Part shown: positions 47,456 to 59,021 of the stretch, in pieces | How positions within the stretch are numbered: position 1 is the first letter of the stretch | Layout of the letters: the number at the start of each line of letters is the position of its first letter | DNA from: Volutella citrinella | Taxonomy: Eukaryota > Ascomycota > Sordariomycetes > Hypocreales > Nectriaceae | Direction of reading: 5' to 3' | DNA: 64,000 nt | NCBI GenBank assembly: GCA_034401135.1 | Contig: JAWZSP010000001.1 | Span: forward strand, 992,001 to 1,056,000 | Made by a program: the position numbers and the translations under genes | Notes under the pieces: generated by a model | Database searches by the model: none | Seen by the model: only the letters and a program-made list of their open reading frames with translations | Told to the model about the DNA's origin: nothing

Positions 47456-48202
47456 TCCTTCTAGAGGTTCGAGTTGGTTCAACTTGAAAATGTGTTTGAG
47501 AGATCAAGAATGTTGTGGTTGATGGTTGCCTTGGTCCAGATTGGCAAGTCTGCCGTCCATGGCAGCGCATTTATACAGGTGAGGCTCGGCCATTGAACCC
47601 GGCATTTGGGTTCCTAATACCCGTAATTTGGTTTCTGAATACGGATGACCTGCCACGAATTACGGACACGATGCGAAACTCAACCTATCCCGTGGTGTGG
47701 GCTTGTTAAAGCCGGGCGGGGTTATTAACTCCGGGGGCGCGAGCTCAAAAAGTCGCCCATGAACTGATCTCTTGAGATATGTGGCACCTCTCGCTCGCAT
47801 TTCTTCGCGTCCCGAGTTGCGTTAAGTCCATGATATTAATTTCAGGTGCGGTTTCACAATTAGAGCAGACGGTGAATTGTTTCGTTATCGCCGCGCTTCG
47901 GAACAGCGAGAAGTTCCGACAACATCACAGCTCATTAATCAGCCTCGTCAACGCCACGACCATGTCAGAAACGATCCTGGGCTGGCTAGTCAGCAGCGCC
48001 GCTCTCTTCGACTAGCAAGTGTATCTCGCAAGCATTCCAGGATAGGCCCGGCAGTCACCTCGCCAACCGCAGCAACAAGATCTGGCGAAAGTCGGTGTAG
48101 TAAGTATGGTTCGTATAAAATAAGCACTCACTAGCTCGTGTAGATTCAAGAATTCTGGCGACTAAGATGACACCTCCACTGTAGTAGTGAAACGTTCCAT
48201 CT
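47456..48202. other. Intergenic
   Basis: Promoter side of the NmrA-like gene and 3' side of the kinase gene. Relatively AT-richer than the rest; nothing else seen. Confidence 0.55.
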
Positions 48203-49836
48203 TTATAGACCCATTTTGTATTTATGATTCCAGCCCTTATCGTGGTATTCCGCAAACATGACATCAAGCTTCTTCAAGTATTGATCGTGAACTTGCAACT
48301 TTTTCTGAATAACGTCGGCCCCTCCCCAAAGATTCGCCAAGAGCGTGAGATCGGTCGTGTGATCTATTGTGAGATGGAGTCGCTGAGGCAAAATACGGTA
48401 CCAGAAGATGGAGGAAAAGACGTTTGGATCTTGAATCGCGAGACTGAGCCAGAATGTCCCACTCGCCCATGCATCTCGCATTGTGGCCGACAGTTTTCTA
48501 CAAGACTCTGTAGGAAGAAGCTCCTGCTCCTGCTCCTCCAGGATCTGGATGAACCGGTCATGATGAGGGCTGAATGAAATGCGATCAATCGCATCGGCGG
48601 CTTGTCCTCCAAGCCAATAGGGGGGATGCTGGAATTCGAGAGGCCAAGAGCAGGCGAATTCAAGGTCGACAATACGCACGATGTTCCAATCGTCGTCGAC
48701 TATAATGTTGCTTCTATGGAGATCTGTCAGACTGAATACGAAGGGGCCCGAACGGAGGTCTTTCTGTAGCATCTGTGGAAAGATGGCTCGCGCCGCGGCA
48801 AGGCCCGCCATCTCGAACTGTCCGTCGTCCTCATTCGTCACAGTATTGGGTTGGTAAAGTAGTCGGTTATTCAAGGCATCTAGGTGTGCGAGGACGAAGT
48901 CATCAACACGCTCGTAGGTTTCGTGAGATGGCATATCAAGGGGAATGTCCTCATTCTCTTGCATAATAACCTCTGCGCTGAGCGGGCGGTTGTCCAGGTG
49001 GATATAGCCGTTATCGTCGAGTCGGAACGCACCAATACGGGGAAGCGGAACAGATGCGAGCGAGACTAGTATGCGCGCAAGGCCTCGCTGGAGGTTGCGT
49101 TGTAGGCGATCGTCCTCGCGCTTTTCTTCCCAGGAGCTTGAAAGCATTCTCCCTTCATCATCAGGAATGGTTTCAATCACCAAGTAGCCTAATCCGAGGG
49201 AAGCCACGACGCTCGAGTTATGTGGGACGTAATCGGTTGGGCTCGGATAGCCAAGAAGGCTCCAAAACTGTCGCTGAAGTCGACAGAGCCAGCGCGACCA
49301 CCAGGGTAGGTGGCTGATGTGGGTCATCTGTAGAAAGGATCAATGGTCAGCGAGCTCTCAAGTGTCGAATCGTATGCTACTAGCCGTACCTGCTGGCCCG
49401 TGGCTAGTCCGACGCCGTATAAATGTGGTATAGGGATCGAAGGGCAGTTTCGCTGAAGCCATGCATAGGTAGCGGCTTCGCATCTGAGCTTCTCATCTAC
49501 GTTTCCGGGATGCGTTATCTCGCCGACACGGTAAGGAAGCGGAAATCGGACCATGACGGAACTGGGTTGCCCTGCGTCGTCGCCGTCGACGCGAGTTGGC
49601 ACGCAGACGTTGAAGGATCCATGGCGCCAATACTGCTGAGGCAATATCTCGCAATCCGCGATGTCAACGCCCAAGTGGTGAGCAACAATGGCGCGAATCA
49701 CTTCACATTGGCTTTGAAGGCGCTCAAAGAAGGCACGCTGGAGCTTCGGGTACTCGAGCTGGTGGACCGCGTTGAACGCCTTGTCCTTTGCCTCAGAGAG
49801 GGTGATTGGCCCAGAAAGTAATTCGAGGGTCGCCAT
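48203..49836 (-). CDS. Aminoglycoside-phosphotransferase-like (APH) kinase family protein
   Basis: Two exons, 49836..49390 and 49327..48203, joined in phase 0 across a 62-nt intron; 523 aa. The N-terminal lobe has QYWRHGSFNVCVPTRV and SVMVRFPLPYRVGE (beta strands with the likely ATP-contacting Arg/Lys region), then the family-typical EKLRCEAATYAWLQRNCPSIPIP block. The second exon holds the catalytic region FSLTDLHRSNIIVDDDWNI and IVDLEFACSWPLEFQ. The usual Brenner motif His is Leu here (LTDLHRSN for HGDLHxxN), while Asp and Asn are kept; this LTD form is common in the fungal branch of the family, as I recall. Small-molecule or protein kinase activity is possible; no substrate can be named, and antibiotic resistance should not be inferred. 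Confidence 0.85.
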
Positions 49837-50361
49837 GATGGTGAGGGAGGCGCGAGCGAAGGGTGGGCGGCAGAGGAGGGGAGAGGGGTTTTGGATTAGC
49901 CGATTGTTGGGACCAGGGTTGAGCTCTGATCCGAGGAGTCAATTGAATCGGCGGCTTCGCATCGGCGGTCGGGCGAGTCGATTGGCAATTGCGCAATTGG
50001 TTCGCCAACGATGCGAAGAAATAAAAGGGCCGCAGGTCACAGCTTCGTCAAGAACGCAGGAGGGATCGCAGAGCAGATAGGCAGTGAGGCACGTGAGGTT
50101 TGCGACTGGTGACCTTGCAAAAAACAGACCGCCCATTTGTCACGCGATTTTCCCCGTCCCCAACCTCCTCTGAGACCATGCTCAAACGTATGATGCGAAT
50201 TGCCGGGCGGTTTCGCTCGTTATTGCCGTGCACTATAGGAAAAAGCAAAATTTACCAGCCATCCATTTTCTCGTTTTCAACTTTCATCTACTTTCAGCGC
50301 TGTTTCCTGAACGTCATGACATTACTCCTTCAGGTCAGACCCATCCGAAACCCGAAACCCC
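49837..50361. other. Intergenic
   Basis: Promoter of the kinase gene and 3' flank of the aldo/keto reductase gene. No feature supported. Confidence 0.55.
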
Positions 50362-51588
50362 TCAGCTCTGGCGAGCAGGGTCAAGCTCGACCTTGTTCTT
50401 GGTGATGGCATCAATCTCAGCCAAAATCTCGGGCGACAGCTTGTCCAGAATCTTGAGCGCGCCGACATTGGACTCGAGCTGCTCGGGGCGGCTGGCGCCG
50501 GTGATGACGCTGCTGACGTTTGGGTTCTTGAGGCACCAGGCAAGGGCGAGCTGGCTCTGGGTCACGCCCAGCTTGTCGGCAATAGGCTTGAGCTGCTTGA
50601 CCTGCTCAATCTCCTCCTTCCACTTGTCGGTGCCCATGTGGCCGCGCATGAACTCGGCAAAGGCGTCCTTGCTGGAGCCGAAGCGCGAGTCCGCGGGCGG
50701 GTTGCCGTCGACGACGTCGTTGTACTTTCCTGACAGCAGGCCCATCTTGATGGGGCTGAAAGTGGTGAGGCCCAGGCCGGTGCGCTCGTACAGGCGCTGG
50801 AACTGGCCCTCGACCTTGTCGCGGACCAGCATGTTGTAGAACGGCTGCTCGGCGATGGGGGCAATCATGCGAAGATCGCGAGCGATGCCGACCTTGGGGA
50901 TCACGGTCAGCAACAAACACTTCCATCTCACTCATCGCGTCTGCAACCTTGCAAAACTTACAGCCTCTGCAATCTCATCGGCGCTCCATTCCGAGGTGCC
51001 CCAGTAGAGAGCCATGCCCTGCTCAATGACATAGTTGAACGCTCGCACAGTCTCCTCCATCGGAGTCAACCGGTCTGGCCGGTGGGCGTAAACGATGTCG
51101 ACATACTTGAGTTGCAGGCGACCAAGGGACGCCTCCAGGCCTTCAATAATGTGCTTCCGGGACAGACCGTGGTTGTTGACCAGGATCTCACCGTTGACGG
51201 CACCCCAATTGATCTCTGCAGATATTTCAGCATGTGATTCACCTTCCAGCAGCCGTCGACTAAGCTGAGCCGAGTCTCGGTGAGTGGCGACGACGGAGAC
51301 GGAGCGATACTCACTGGTGCTGATGACAAGGTCACTCCGTTTCCAGCCAAAGTGCTTGATGGCCTTGCCCATGACAATCTCGGACTCGCCCGCCGTGTAG
51401 TTCTCAGCAGTGTCGAAGAAATTGATGCCCAGGTCGTAAGCCTTCTTCATGCAGGCAAACGCCTGCTCGTCGGCCGCGTAGCCACCATAGGTCATCCATC
51501 CGCCGAGGCCAAGGGCCGAGACGTGCAGTCCCGACCGGCCCAGGCGGCGGTAGATCATGCCAGTGTTCCTAGGTTCTTCCCACGCCAT
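50362..51588 (-). CDS. Aldo/keto reductase, Kv-beta (AKR6)-like
   Basis: Three exons, 51588..51315, 51215..50962 and 50892..50362; 352 aa. Seen: [19 protein letters not shown] at the start of the barrel; [14 protein letters not shown] with catalytic Asp59 and Tyr64; Lys92 formed across the first intron (VISTK); YAHRPD with His136; and [33 protein letters not shown], typical of the voltage-gated potassium channel beta-subunit-like group. The C-terminal NADPH-binding segment [14 protein letters not shown] is intact. A second ATG ten codons in is an alternative start. Such enzymes reduce aldehydes and ketones with NADPH in the cytosol. It sits beside a Zn2Cys6 regulator and a TauD-type dioxygenase on the same strand; a role in handling an aldehyde product is conceivable but only inferred. 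Confidence 0.9.
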
Positions 51589-51916
51589 TTTGCACTCGAT
51601 TGACGAACAACGGAGATGTTTCTTCTTTGCTCGCGAGGTGTGGCCTTCTTTCAGTCAGGGGCCATGTAAGTGCCCTCACACAGGTGCCCCTCACCTAGCT
51701 AGCCAATGCCGTGACTCAGGCCGAGATGTCCCCCTCCAAGCACCGGGTGGGGCATCGCGAGGGAAGGATTCTTCCGCGGAGAAATTCTCGGAGGTTGGAT
51801 TGCATATTCTCACGGCGCTGGTCCCTCTCTGGTGACACGTCGATGATGCAAGCCGTTAGTGCGATGGTGCCATTGGATGCTCCAGTCGTTGCCAATCCAA
51901 GCCATCTGTTTAGTGT
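51589..51916. other. Intergenic
   Basis: 328 nt between the regulator stop and the aldo/keto reductase start, both minus strand. Nothing specific seen. Confidence 0.55.
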
Positions 51917-53756
51917 TTAGCAGCTAACCGTCTCCTTCTCTGGAGGGGGGTCCCGCGGGATGGACTCCAGTAGCATTCTTGTAAGTGGAGACGGTGAGCG
52001 AATCAAGTACCCAAGGTCAAGCGGCGGCCATGAGATCTGAGCGGCCTGTTCCTCCATGAACTGGTACGTCTGCTGTGCCGTGGTACTGTCGCCGGGCGAG
52101 GCGAGCAGGTTGATGGGCTGCCAGCTGGTTGGCTCGGTCATGTCAATCATGACCCCGTTGGACACGATGCTCTCAGGTGACGACTCTGCCATGAGGCCTG
52201 TCTCATACGCCGCATCCATTTTCAGGTTCAAGATCGATAGCAGAGTCCGATTGCCGCCCCGAGAGGCCGATAGCATGTCCCGGAGCCGACGCAGGATCTG
52301 GGTCGGCTGCTCGGCGGTTGCGGCCGGATGGTTGCTTGCCATTGCGTCAATCACTGCCGTAGCGATTTCAAAAGTCTTAAATTCCTGTTCCTCCCGTCAG
52401 CTGTGCTTTTTTCATAACTTGTCTGTCGCCCCCTACCAGCGTCGGCCCGTGGGACTCGAGGGCGGTTGTCGGGAGCTGCGAAACCAGGGTGAGGAAGTCC
52501 TTGGCGATATTGACGGGGTTCATCGACGGAATGACAATGCCAAACCGCAGAGCTGCTCTCCAGAGTACAGCTCGCATCCATTGCCGAGTAACTGAGATGT
52601 CTGCTCGCTGGACATCGTTGACGGGCCCCCAGTCATCGTCGCTAGAGGTGTCCTGGAGCTTTTGTTGGAGAATCTCCAAGCAACTCCGTGCAACAGCCGC
52701 CATATTGGGGACATCGGAGTCCGCATTCCGCAAAATCTCAAAGATCCCCGACTGGTCAAAAACCCAAAACAAGTGAACCAACTTGAGGAAAGCCGGGAGG
52801 ACCTGGGCTTGGTCGTCTGCCGAACCGAACCAGGGGAACAGGGTCGTGGGAGTCAACACGAGCGGGAGTTTGTGCAAGAGATTGACTCCGCTTCAAGGAA
52901 CATCAGCTACAAATTCAGGTTCAAAGGTGTGGGGTTATAATTACCGTTCAGTGACGAATAAGAGCCACAAGACGCGGCGAGAAACCTGTTGGTCGGCATC
53001 AGACAGGGTGGCGTACGTCGACTCGCGGTCCAGACGCAGGATCTGGGCCTGGGTGATTGCCTCGCGCAGGAAAACCAAAGATTTGGTCCCTCCGGCCGTG
53101 GCATTCTCGTGGTAGATGTGAAGGAAAAAGGATATGCGCAGGCTGTCGAGCAGATCGGGAGTGTCGCCGGGGCTGCCCACCTCGGCCTGCTCAGGGCGCG
53201 CCTGCCACGACGTCTGCAGCTTGAGCTGAGCAACAGCAGCCAGGGCCACGGCAGTCGCGAGCCGCCTATAGGGCTGGCCCCTGCCGGGATTCTCGCGTAG
53301 CTTTCTCTTCAGGTCGGCAGCGTCAACGATGGGCCAGATGGGAAAGAGCCGCTCTGCGTAGACGTCGAGCAGGCTCAGGAGCTGCTCCAGCTCGTCCGTG
53401 TGGGAAGGAGCCAGCGCCTTGTCCTTGTCCCTGCCGCAACATCCCGCACGAGAGTCGACGCCGGGCGCCTCGCCTCGCCTCTTGCGCTCAATCTTCTCAA
53501 TAGTCCTGGCGCGCAGCCCCCGCGGGCCCCGGGTGGCCTGCATGCGGTTGAAGGTGCATTCCATGCCCGAGGCCACGCAGCCCTCGCAGGGAGGCATCTC
53601 GGAGCATCGAATCTTGCGGACCTTGCACGAGTCGCAGGCGCGTCTCGCCAGCCTGGGCCGGGAGCCGGAACCCGTGGAGCTCGGGGTGGACGCCGTGGCT
53701 GACGGAGCCGAGGCTCGGGCCCGGGGCCGAACTTGTGGAGACGCCGGAGGAGACAT
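51917..53756 (-). CDS. Zn2Cys6 transcription factor
   Basis: Three exons, 53756..52945, 52890..52437 and 52384..51917; 577 aa. The start is the first ATG (MSPPASPQV); the frame extends upstream only without ATG. After a Ser/Pro/Ala/Arg-rich 38-residue leader, the binuclear cluster has cysteines at 41, 44, 51, 57, 60 and 67 (CX2CX6CX5CX2CX6C, beginning CDSCKVRKIRC). A short basic linker follows, then the fungal-specific regulatory domain: LFPIWPIVDAADLKRKL, RRLATAVALAAVAQLKL, LRISFFLHIY and LFVTERGVNLLHKLPLVL, the last restored across intron 1. The layout resembles activators of carbon- or nitrogen-source pathways. It lies next to the TauD-type dioxygenase gene, which it may regulate; this is inference from position. 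Confidence 0.9.
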
Positions 53757-54050
53757 TTGATGATTGGTGGGGACCGGGCAGGCCAAAGCCAACGCTCACG
53801 CAAAGAATTTGTTTTCAGGAGCAGAGTGCAGACTGAGAGTCCTGACGGTCCAAACTGCCACTGTAGCCACGGAATCGCCGTGTGTCTGCCCAGCCCTTCC
53901 CTCACCTCCTCGGAGCAATGCCGCCAATAGAAATGACGTGATAGTACCCTGTGATGGGGTGCTGCACCCCACAATCGCAGCCCGAAGATCCCTGTCGCTC
54001 AGGGCCACTCGGGGCGCACCGAAGAAGCTCCAGCGGGTCTAGCGGACGTT

Positions 54051-54084
54051 TAGCGGGCCTTTGTTAGGCGGGGTAGGCCCGCTA
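54051..54084. repeat. Perfect 10-bp inverted repeat
   Basis: TAGCGGGCCT (54051-54060) and AGGCCCGCTA (54075-54084) around a 14-nt loop. Two related pieces (AGCGGGTCT and TAGCGGACG) lie just to the left. It could fold as a hairpin or be the end of a decayed mobile element. Confidence 0.7.
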
Positions 54085-54210
54085 GTATCCTGGAGTCCTG
54101 GACACCCTTTCAGCGGCAATTGGATAGGTCCAGGAGACTTTGGCCATCCAGTGACGAGCACCATAATTGTCAAATCCTGACTTGCTCTACTAATTCCGTT
54201 GACCTTCCTC

Positions 54211-54303
54211 TGCCTGATACTATACTTACGCAAGACTGTACTTGCCTTGCCTAATACTGTACTTGCCCAAGACTGAACTTGCCTATTACTGTACTTGCCT
54301 AAT
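54211..54303 (+). repeat. Minisatellite, about 16-bp TACTTGCCTAATACTG unit, 5-6 copies
   Basis: Degenerate tandem copies: CTGATACTATACTTACGCAA, GACTGTACTTGCCTTGC, CTAATACTGTACTTGCCC, AAGACTGAACTTGCC and TATTACTGTACTTGCC. A related pair occurs in inverted orientation near 63036-63095. Confidence 0.8.
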
Positions 54304-54406
54304 GTGCACTCTTCAGATCATGTTGCACCTCTTTGAGATCAAATACAATTGACAAATGCTAACTATCAACTCTCAAACTATTGCACAATCATTGTCGTTT
54401 TCAACT

Positions 54407-55628
54407 TCACAGTCCCAGTGCCTCCTTGCGTCCCTTGCTCTGGAGATCCAGGTACGGCGCCTCGCCCAAGCTGCAGACCCGGTCACCAGCCCGAGCGGCA
54501 TCATAGTCGTAGGTCGCGCAGTGGAAGGTCGACCGGTTGTCCCAGATGGCCAGGTCGTTCTTCGCCCAACGGTACCGCACTTGGGCGTCGTGGTTCTGCG
54601 TCACCAGATTGAAGAGGTACTGGAGCAGCACGTCGCTCTCATCTTTAGTCACGCCGTTGATACGCTTGGTGAAGCCGCGGTTGACATAGACCGACTTCCA
54701 GCCTGTCACTGGGTTGGTGCGGATCAGGGGGTGGACAGCAGTGAGATTGCCGCCCTTGTTGAGAGGCGAACCCCGGACTCCTTGTCGGAGAGGGTTGCCC
54801 AATCGCTGGGCTTCATCGTGGAAGAACATGGCATCGTGGGTTGCAGTCAGGCCCTCGAGGAACTTCTTCATGGGTTCAGAGAGGCGGTCGTAGACTTCGT
54901 AGCCAGACGCCCAGAGCTGCAGCAGGGGAGGCCCATGTTAGCTGCGTGCTGTCCGTTGGCGGTGCCTTACAGCAACTAGGTGCGGGCCGCGGTTGACTTA
55001 CAGTATCTCCGCCAGTTGCAGGAAGAGTGTGGATCTTGAGCATGGCATAGTCTGAGGGCGCCTTCTCGAACGTGCTAAGAGGCATCACAATGTCAGTGAT
55101 TGGCCGGGGCAACCCACCCCTGATCGTCTGCACTTACATGTCGCTGTGCCAGCCAGCACTCGCAAAACGGCTGACATCGCTGAGGACGTGCGTCAAGCCG
55201 CCCCCAACCTTCTGCTTCTCGCTGGAGATGACGCTGATCTGGTCGCCCAGCTCGCTGCCCTCCTCGGTCAGGGGATGCACGTGCAGGCCCGAGCTCTCAG
55301 GGCAGCCCGCCAGTTCGGTAAGACACAGCATGAACTCCTTCATCTCTACCGGGGTCACATCCTGGTCCTTGAGGAAGACGACGCCGCGCTGGGAGACAAC
55401 CACGGCGAGGTCGCGGATGAGGCGTTCATCCCACTTGAGCAGGTCTCGGATCTGAAGGCCCGAGTACTCGCGGCCAATTGCCGGAGTCACGTCGTGCTGC
55501 TTGATGTCATCGAGGCTGCCCGTGTAAGTCAAGGGCTGGGAGATGCGCGGGCGACTCTCGGGGTGGCCGCGGAAGATGTTGGGGTCGGCGACGACGTCGT
55601 CCTGGTTCTGCAGAGCAACGGCAGGCAT
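54407..55628 (-). CDS. TauD/TfdA-type 2-oxoglutarate-dependent dioxygenase (Jlp1-like)
   Basis: Three exons, 55628..55138, 55074..55002 and 54916..54407; 357 aa. The iron-binding facial triad is visible: His161 and Asp163 in GWHSD at the first junction and His320 in RSTFHCATYDYD, with the 2-oxoglutarate-binding Arg in AGDRV shortly after. Other family marks are the RGVVFLKDQDVT segment, GDTLWASGYEVYDRLSE (GDT/L joined across intron 2), HPLIRTNPVTGWKSVYVN and WDNRSTFHC. The family includes bacterial TauD and yeast Jlp1, which release sulfite from taurine and other sulfonates using Fe(II), O2 and 2-oxoglutarate; other members act on herbicides or sulfate esters. The divergent Dal5-family transporter and the adjoining Zn2Cys6 regulator favour sulfonate use, but the substrate is inferred. 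No signal peptide; cytosolic. Confidence 0.9.
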
Positions 55629-56658
55629 TGTGGCGCAATTTAAAAAAAAAATTGGAAAAGATACGGGAAGGGGGAGCAGTTCGTGAACAAAACGTGATAG
55701 TGTGTGAGGATGGTGATGGCTTCGCAGGGATGAATGCTGGTTGGTCTGGCGCTCAACTAGTGGACCGATCTGCCGGAACCAGGAGCGAAAAGGGAAGTCC
55801 TTGGGGGATAATTAAAGGTATCGAAACGGGCAGCAGCAAATTTGAGACTCGAGAGCTGGCACGAGCAATTGCAACAGGGTCGAGCTGCTTCCCCAGAGTG
55901 CGCTGGAGTCGGTTAAAAGGACCCCCGGCCTCGTCAAATCACGAGGCCGACGCAAGACGACATCGGGCCCAGTGATGACATGCACCGCGGCGCGCACGAT
56001 GCGGAGAAATTCTCGGCGATGCAGCCTCCTCCGCGCGCCCCTCCCGACCCTACCACGATGGGTGTCCTGGGCGCCGGCGGGCCAATGCTAGCCGGCGCCA
56101 ACGCCTCCATGCAGCAGCGAGCAGGCCTGGGTGTGCTCCGAGTCGCGATGGAGCCTTGCCGGAAACGTGCCACAAGCTCCCCAGGTCCCTGGTCTCCGCG
56201 CCCCGACTGCTACCACGCGACGCCTCTCTGCGCTGGGCCGGCATCCCGGCCTTGGCTGCTCAGAACGGACCAGAGGTGACGCTCTAGCGCTGCGTTTGTG
56301 AACCTTTGGCCGAGCTGCCCACCCCCCGAATCGTGCCACGCCCCGTTCACCGGGTTTTCGGTCACGGACGCTCTCTCGCAAGAGTCCCGACTATATATCT
56401 CGACTTGCGTCCCCTTCAGAGAGGGCAGCAGAGCAGAGAGCTATTGGGAGACGAAGAAGACGAAGAGAGAAGAAGAAGAAGAATTGGTCTAAGCCCAGGA
56501 GACCAAAACCGCCCAGAGCATCTTCATCACCACTTCTTATTTGTGGCTTCTTTCTCCACCACCAGTAGTTGCAGTTGCTGTCGTGCAGTTGCAGAACGCC
56601 TCGTTCCATCTGACAAGTCATCGTCCCTTGTCACAAGACCCCCATCCAGAAAAAAGCA
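55629..56658. other. Divergent promoter region, dioxygenase / transporter
   Basis: 1,030 nt shared upstream region of the dioxygenase (minus) and the transporter (plus). Purine-rich AAGAAGAAGAA tract at about 56451-56485 in the transporter leader. No coding frame supported. Shared control of the two genes is plausible. Confidence 0.55.
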
Positions 56659-58633
56659 ATGGGCGCTCCCGATATCGAGGCCACTCCGGCCGCCAACCGG
56701 CGTCCCTCGTCGGTCGACATCGACAAGTCCCAGGTCGGCGTTGGCCGTACCGAGCTCCATGCCGCCCTGCCGCCGCATTCTACCTACGAAGGTGGCCATC
56801 GGTGGGATCCGACGGCTGAGTGGACGCCCGAGGAGGAGAAGAAGGTCATCCGCAAGACGGATCTCCGCCTGCTGACATGGCTCTGCCTCATGGTGAGCGG
56901 CTCAATCCCAGCTAATCGATCAGCACCGTCTGGGCAGGCACTTACACTGGAAAACAGTTCTTTGGTCTTCAACTTGACCGAGGTAACCTTAGCAATGCTC
57001 TGGCTGACAACCTGCTTGACGATCTTCACTTGACCACTGATGATTATAACAACGTAAGCTACCCTCAATGATGGCAAAAGAATAGTCTCTAATTCTACCA
57101 ATAGGGAACAACCATTCAGCTGCTCTGCTTCCTCGGTGCTGAGTTCCCCGTTCAGTTCCTTACCAAGAGATATGGATTCAAGCACGTTCTTCCCAGCGTA
57201 TGTGCTCTCAACTCAGTGACATTGTCATATATGCGGTGGCGCTAACATCTCGTTTTAGATGATGGTTGGCTGGAGTCTTGTCTGTAAGTCAGCTCATGGA
57301 GAATTAGCCAATCTCGGCATTGTTTCAGCTGTTTATGTGACCATACTAACCACCCCCTGATAGCCACTTTCCAGGCTTTCATGACTGGTCGTGCCTCTTT
57401 CTACATCACCCGCGCCCTCATCGGTCTCTTCGAGGGCGGTTTCATTCCCGGTGTGATCCTCATGGCCACGTACTTCTACACATCCAAGGAGCTGTCCATC
57501 CGCTTGGCGGCCTTCTGGTCGACCCTCAACATTGCTCGTGAGTTGCAAACCGCGTCCTTCCCCGACAATTCTGCAATCAAGCTTACCTAGCCTAGGTGTC
57601 GTCTCGGCTCTTCTCGCTGCCGGATTCCTTGAGATGCGCGGCGTTGGTGGCCACACCGGCTGGTTCTGGCTGCTTCTCCTCGAGGGTGTCCTCACCGCTA
57701 CCATCGGCCTCGTCTCCTTCTTCTACCTCCCCACATCCCCCACCGGGACCAAGACGGCCCTCTGGCGCAAGCCCTGGTACACTGAGCGCGAGGAGGTCAT
57801 CATGATCAACCGCATCCTCCGAGACGACCCTGCCAAGGGCCTGACTGCCCTCAAGGAGCCCCTGGCTTTCAAGGACGTCAAGGCTGCCTGGTCCGACCGC
57901 TCTCTCTGGGGCCTCTATCTCATCGGCCTCATCGCCTACATCCCTGCTACGCCTGTCCAGGCCTATCTGACACTCACCCTGAAGCGCGTCGGCAAGTTCA
58001 GCACGCTCGCTAGCAACCTGCTGACCGCGCCATCGGCTGCCCTGCAGATCATCACCATGCTCTCCCTCGCCTACAGCTCCGAGTACTTCAACGAGCGCTC
58101 TTTCCACTGTCTTTTTGGGCAGCTCTGGTCGCTTCCTCTCCTCACCGCGCTTCTCACCATCCCCGACGGTGGTCGCGAGTGGGGACGGTTCAGCATCATC
58201 ACGCTCATCTCTGGATATCCTTACTTCCACCCTCTTGTCAGTTCCTGGATCTCGGAGAACTCTTTTGATGTCAAGAAGCGTGCCGTCGCTGCCGCCACCT
58301 ACAATGTCATTGTCCAAATGTATGCCTCACTCGATCTCTCCTTTAAAGCATCAGACAGCTAACAGTCCCAACAGTGGAAGTGTCATTGGTAGCCAGATTT
58401 ACCGAAAGTGGGACGCGCCGTACTACAAGAACGGCAACAAGGTCTGCATCTCCATCTTAGCGCTGTCCGTCACCGTTTTCGTCATCCAGCGCCAGTGGAT
58501 CATTCACCTGAACAAGAAGAAGGAGGAGCAGTGGCGACAGATGACCCCTGAGCAGCAGCTCGAGTACCAGACGGACAACGCAGCCCGTGAGGCGGATGGA
58601 AACAAACGTCTCGACTTCCGCTTTGCTTACTGA
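56659..58633 (+). CDS. MFS transporter, Dal5/allantoate permease (ACS) family
   Basis: Seven exons: 56659..56892, 56958..57053, 57105..57197, 57259..57283, 57364..57537, 57596..58319, 58375..58633; 534 aa. The charged N-terminus has [18 protein letters not shown] before TM1, and [15 protein letters not shown] (TM1-2 loop), the usual Dal5-family start. [14 protein letters not shown], the [22 protein letters not shown] block and the central loop [21 protein letters not shown] are also characteristic. About 12 membrane segments are present, and the cytosolic C-tail has [11 protein letters not shown]. Family members import anionic organic compounds with protons: allantoate, vitamins and, for yeast Soa1, sulfonates. 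It diverges from the dioxygenase gene, which supports a sulfonate or related organic-acid substrate (inference). Several introns are very short exon spacers, one exon being only 25 nt. Confidence 0.92.
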
Positions 58634-59021
58634 GCCAAACTTGTGTATTTCAAGCTATGGGCTCTACTGAGCGAGCAGCTTCAGTGTGGAGGAATTATGT
58701 CTATTTACTTCTTCTTGTGATAATTCCAGCTTTGGTTGTATTTGGCCCTTTGGGATGCATATAGGAAACTTCACCAGCTAGGCAGATACAACTTAACAAT
58801 AAACAAGCAACTGTCTCAGCTGGGCTGCACAACCTTGATGATGACTCTTGCTGAACCTTACCAGTCAGCCTTCATTGGCCCAATCCGCAGAAAAATGCGG
58901 CTTCTTTTCCCCTGCCGGCTCCAGCTTCCTGGCCAATTCACACCCAACCAAGCCTGGCCGCACCCACCCAAGCCCACGAGCCCGCACAACATATTTGCGC
59001 AATCGACTACAATCTCCGGAC
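58634..59021. other. Intergenic
   Basis: 3' flank of the transporter gene and what was presumably the promoter of the decayed gene that follows. Nothing else seen. Confidence 0.55.

Larger units (their letters stand above)
53757..54406. other. Intergenic with inverted repeat and 16-bp minisatellite
   Basis: Holds the 10-bp inverted repeat at 54051-54084 and the TACTTGCCTAATACTG-type array at 54211-54303, described separately. No gene. Confidence 0.6.
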
